A DNA stretch of 64,000 bases from the NCBI RefSeq assembly GCF_036370855.1, contig NC_088098.1, forward strand, positions 34,227,981 through 34,291,980. Reading direction: 5' to 3'. Positions 61,871-64,000 of this stretch are shown piece by piece. A model generated the notes under the pieces. It did no database searches and had not been told where the DNA came from. It was given only the letters and a program-made list of their open reading frames with translations. The position numbers and the translations under genes were made by a program. This DNA comes from Dromaius novaehollandiae. Lineage: Eukaryota > Chordata > Aves > Casuariiformes > Dromaiidae. Within the stretch, counting starts at the first letter, position 1, and each line of letters begins with the position of its first letter.

Positions 61871-64000
61871 CTGCAAAACGAGCCAGCTCGAGCGAAAAGA
61901 AGCCGGTGCCCTGGTCCCTACTGATATCGCAAGTGGAAATGGTCCCCCCTATTTGAGCAGAAAAATTGGGATAGGCATTGGGCAAATGCTGTCCCTCCTC
62001 CCTCCTCTCTTGCCCCTAGGGAAGCCTGAGGTGCTGCAACCTGGGAGCCGTCCGTGAAAAGAGGCAATTTCATTGGCTTTTACAGCACGGCTGCCTCGGC
62101 GGAGACCCAAGCAAACGCTAGCACTCTGCGGCTGTCGCATGGCCCGGGAGTCGCACATGCACAGCTCGCACGTGTCAAGCCACAGGCATCTGCCGGCGAC
62201 AAGCGCAAAGAGCATTCTTGGTCACGGGGTGCACGTATCCCTCCGGGGAGACGCTGCGTTAGTTCTATGAGCTTTGCTTTTTTTTTTTTTAATAGCTGAA
62301 TACAAAGAAAAAGCACAGCAGCAACAATAAACACCTAGGAAAAGAAATCCAAGGGGCTTAGCAGAGCTGCTTTGCTCTTGAAAACAGAAATGGACAATAA
62401 AAATGGAATTCCAAGTGTTATATTGTGATCATTTACAGTTTCATTTATCTGTCTCATCATTTCGAGCTCAAGGAAATGACTTTTGAAAACGGAGTCCCAG
62501 GTTCAGCCCCTTTAACCACGTCTTTGTAGCACGCGGTTTTGCTGAGGAGCCACGTGTTGACGCAAACGTGCACGTTGCAGGTTCTCCTAGACTTTGATGT
62601 TTATAGTCACAAACTCTGACTTCGTATGGCTGCTGGCCTCACAGCTCAGTGAGTATGAAGCAAGTGTCTGAAACTGACTGTAAATCTTCTCTAAAGATCA
62701 AGCGAAATTTGGGTTTATTTGAAAAGCGTGAATTGCAGTGCCCCACACAGAGCTGTATGTGCAACTTAAGCCCTACACAGACACCTCGAATAGGGGTGAA
62801 TCTTACCCGAATGGCCCATTCGCAGGTTCTTTGCTGAACACAGAGAGTTTTGCGCTGCTAAACAGCGGCAGGACTGTACCCAAGCTTTAAATCCAAGTAA
62901 TGAAGGTTTCAAAATCTTGGCACTGACAATAGTGTTTGACTATTGAATCCACATAATATGGCAGTCACACTCTGCGTTTTTTGTTGTACAGATAATTATT
63001 TCTTTGGGGACGTTCACTCATAGTACATGCTCTTTCACTTGCTACCGAAGCTGTTTATAATAAACGTATTACAAGAAGAAGAAGTGCACTATAGGAAGAT
63101 GGAATTGATATTCGTACTGATTTCCATGTACCTTTTCTCTAATCATAACTTATGTCAACATTATTTCTCCTTCAGGGAATGACATATGTAATTATGCTGG
63201 TCTGCTAGTGAACAGCACCAAAGTAGATTCCCCAAACCTAATTTTCACGGCATAATTTATTTTAGTTAGATAACATATATTTTTTATGAAATAGCTGTAT
63301 ACTCTGATACATTTTAATGGGATACAAATCACAAGCATCAACAGCATTTAATAAAAATGATCATTCATTTGATGCAGCCGTGTAAGATTCACATTTCTTA
63401 TGGCTAATTGGTGCATTTTATAGCTGCAAAATTTTGCAACTTTTTTTATCATTGCCACTTAATATATTCAATGTAATTAGGCAACAGTGCTTAAGATAAA
63501 CATTAATACCTCATGTGAGAATGTACAGAACGTCTTTTGATGATTTGCTGTTACAGCACATTTTTTCCTGTGAATTTGCTACCTGGATATATTCAATTAT
63601 ATTTCAACTAATTTTATAGTGCTACTTTAAATCCACTGAAATGATCAGTTGCTTCACTTTTGCTAGATGTCATAAGGATCACAAGTTCAAAACACAAATT
63701 CCTTTTAAGGAATTTAGCTTTGTCTTGAGACAACATATTTTGTACTCTGTGGAGTGTGGGTGGGGAAGAGGAGGAGAAAACGTGAAAGTTGGTAAGCACA
63801 TATTTTGTATAACCTTTCAAATTTTTCCCAAAGTTTCTAAATAACATTTGATTTTTCCTAATTTTAATCAGCTTTGAAAACTGAAAGAGTTTTATCTATA
63901 AAAATGCCTATCCAAAGTTTTAAAGCCAGCTGACATTAATGGGGATTACTTCGAAGGGCTTTAAATCAGTTGAACACCATGGGTGGAGTATACACGAGCT
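61871..64000 (-). other. WIF1: WIF1 last intron (partial, open at right edge)
   Basis: No cysteine-rich EGF-like exon is found on the minus strand to the end of the window, so the intron is at least 2.1 kb. The part near the exon (about 61990-62260) is GC-richer, and the rest is AT-rich. Confidence 0.75.
62930..63620. promoter_or_regulatory. Candidate intronic conserved non-coding element in WIF1
   Basis: A long AT-rich, non-repetitive stretch contains homeodomain-like cores such as TAATTG at 63405-63410 and several ATTA/TAAT strings. The texture resembles developmental enhancers; nothing in the single sequence proves conservation. Confidence 0.22.

Overview
The window is vertebrate nuclear DNA, almost certainly avian or a close sauropsid relative. 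Three things point there: CR1 LINE relics are the dominant interspersed repeats, no Alu, B1/B2 or L1-type mammalian elements were recognised, and the two genes at its ends are the conserved neighbours TBC1D30 and WIF1. It is not bacterial, so there are no operons, ribosome binding sites or CRISPR arrays to report.

Layout. At the left end (1-4970, + strand) lie the last exons of TBC1D30: a 207-nt exon (388-594), a candidate in-phase 57-nt cassette exon (802-858), the terminal coding exon (2254-3035) and an AT-rich 3'UTR. At the right end (61055-64000, - strand) lie the last exon of WIF1 (61749-61870), its 3'UTR with two poly(A)-signal clusters, and part of the preceding intron. The two genes converge tail to tail. 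From memory, this is their arrangement in human 12q14, where they are also adjacent.

The roughly 56 kb between them holds no open frame that I recognise as a protein-coding gene. What I can support there is: relics of old CR1 elements, all with their sense strand on minus (24815-27680, 37848-37965, 46605-46945, 50890-51560); three MIR-like SINE relics; two tRNA-like SINE heads; several short tandem duplications; a (TG)n microsatellite; a 30-nt poly-T tract; an orphan CpG-dense segment near 13.5-14.6 kb; smaller GC-rich patches near 48-49 kb and 60.7-61.0 kb; and several AT-rich, repeat-free stretches with clustered transcription-factor-like motifs that could be conserved enhancers.

Function. 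TBC1D30 is a TBC-domain Rab GTPase-activating protein linked to Rab8 and primary cilia; only its C-terminal tail is here. WIF1 is a secreted Wnt antagonist; only its C-terminal tail is here. They are unrelated biochemically and share only their neighbourhood. The best candidates for something undescribed are the TBC1D30 cassette exon, the duplicated 19-nt motif confined to the long WIF1 3'UTR, and the orphan CpG cluster. No unknown gene system is evident.
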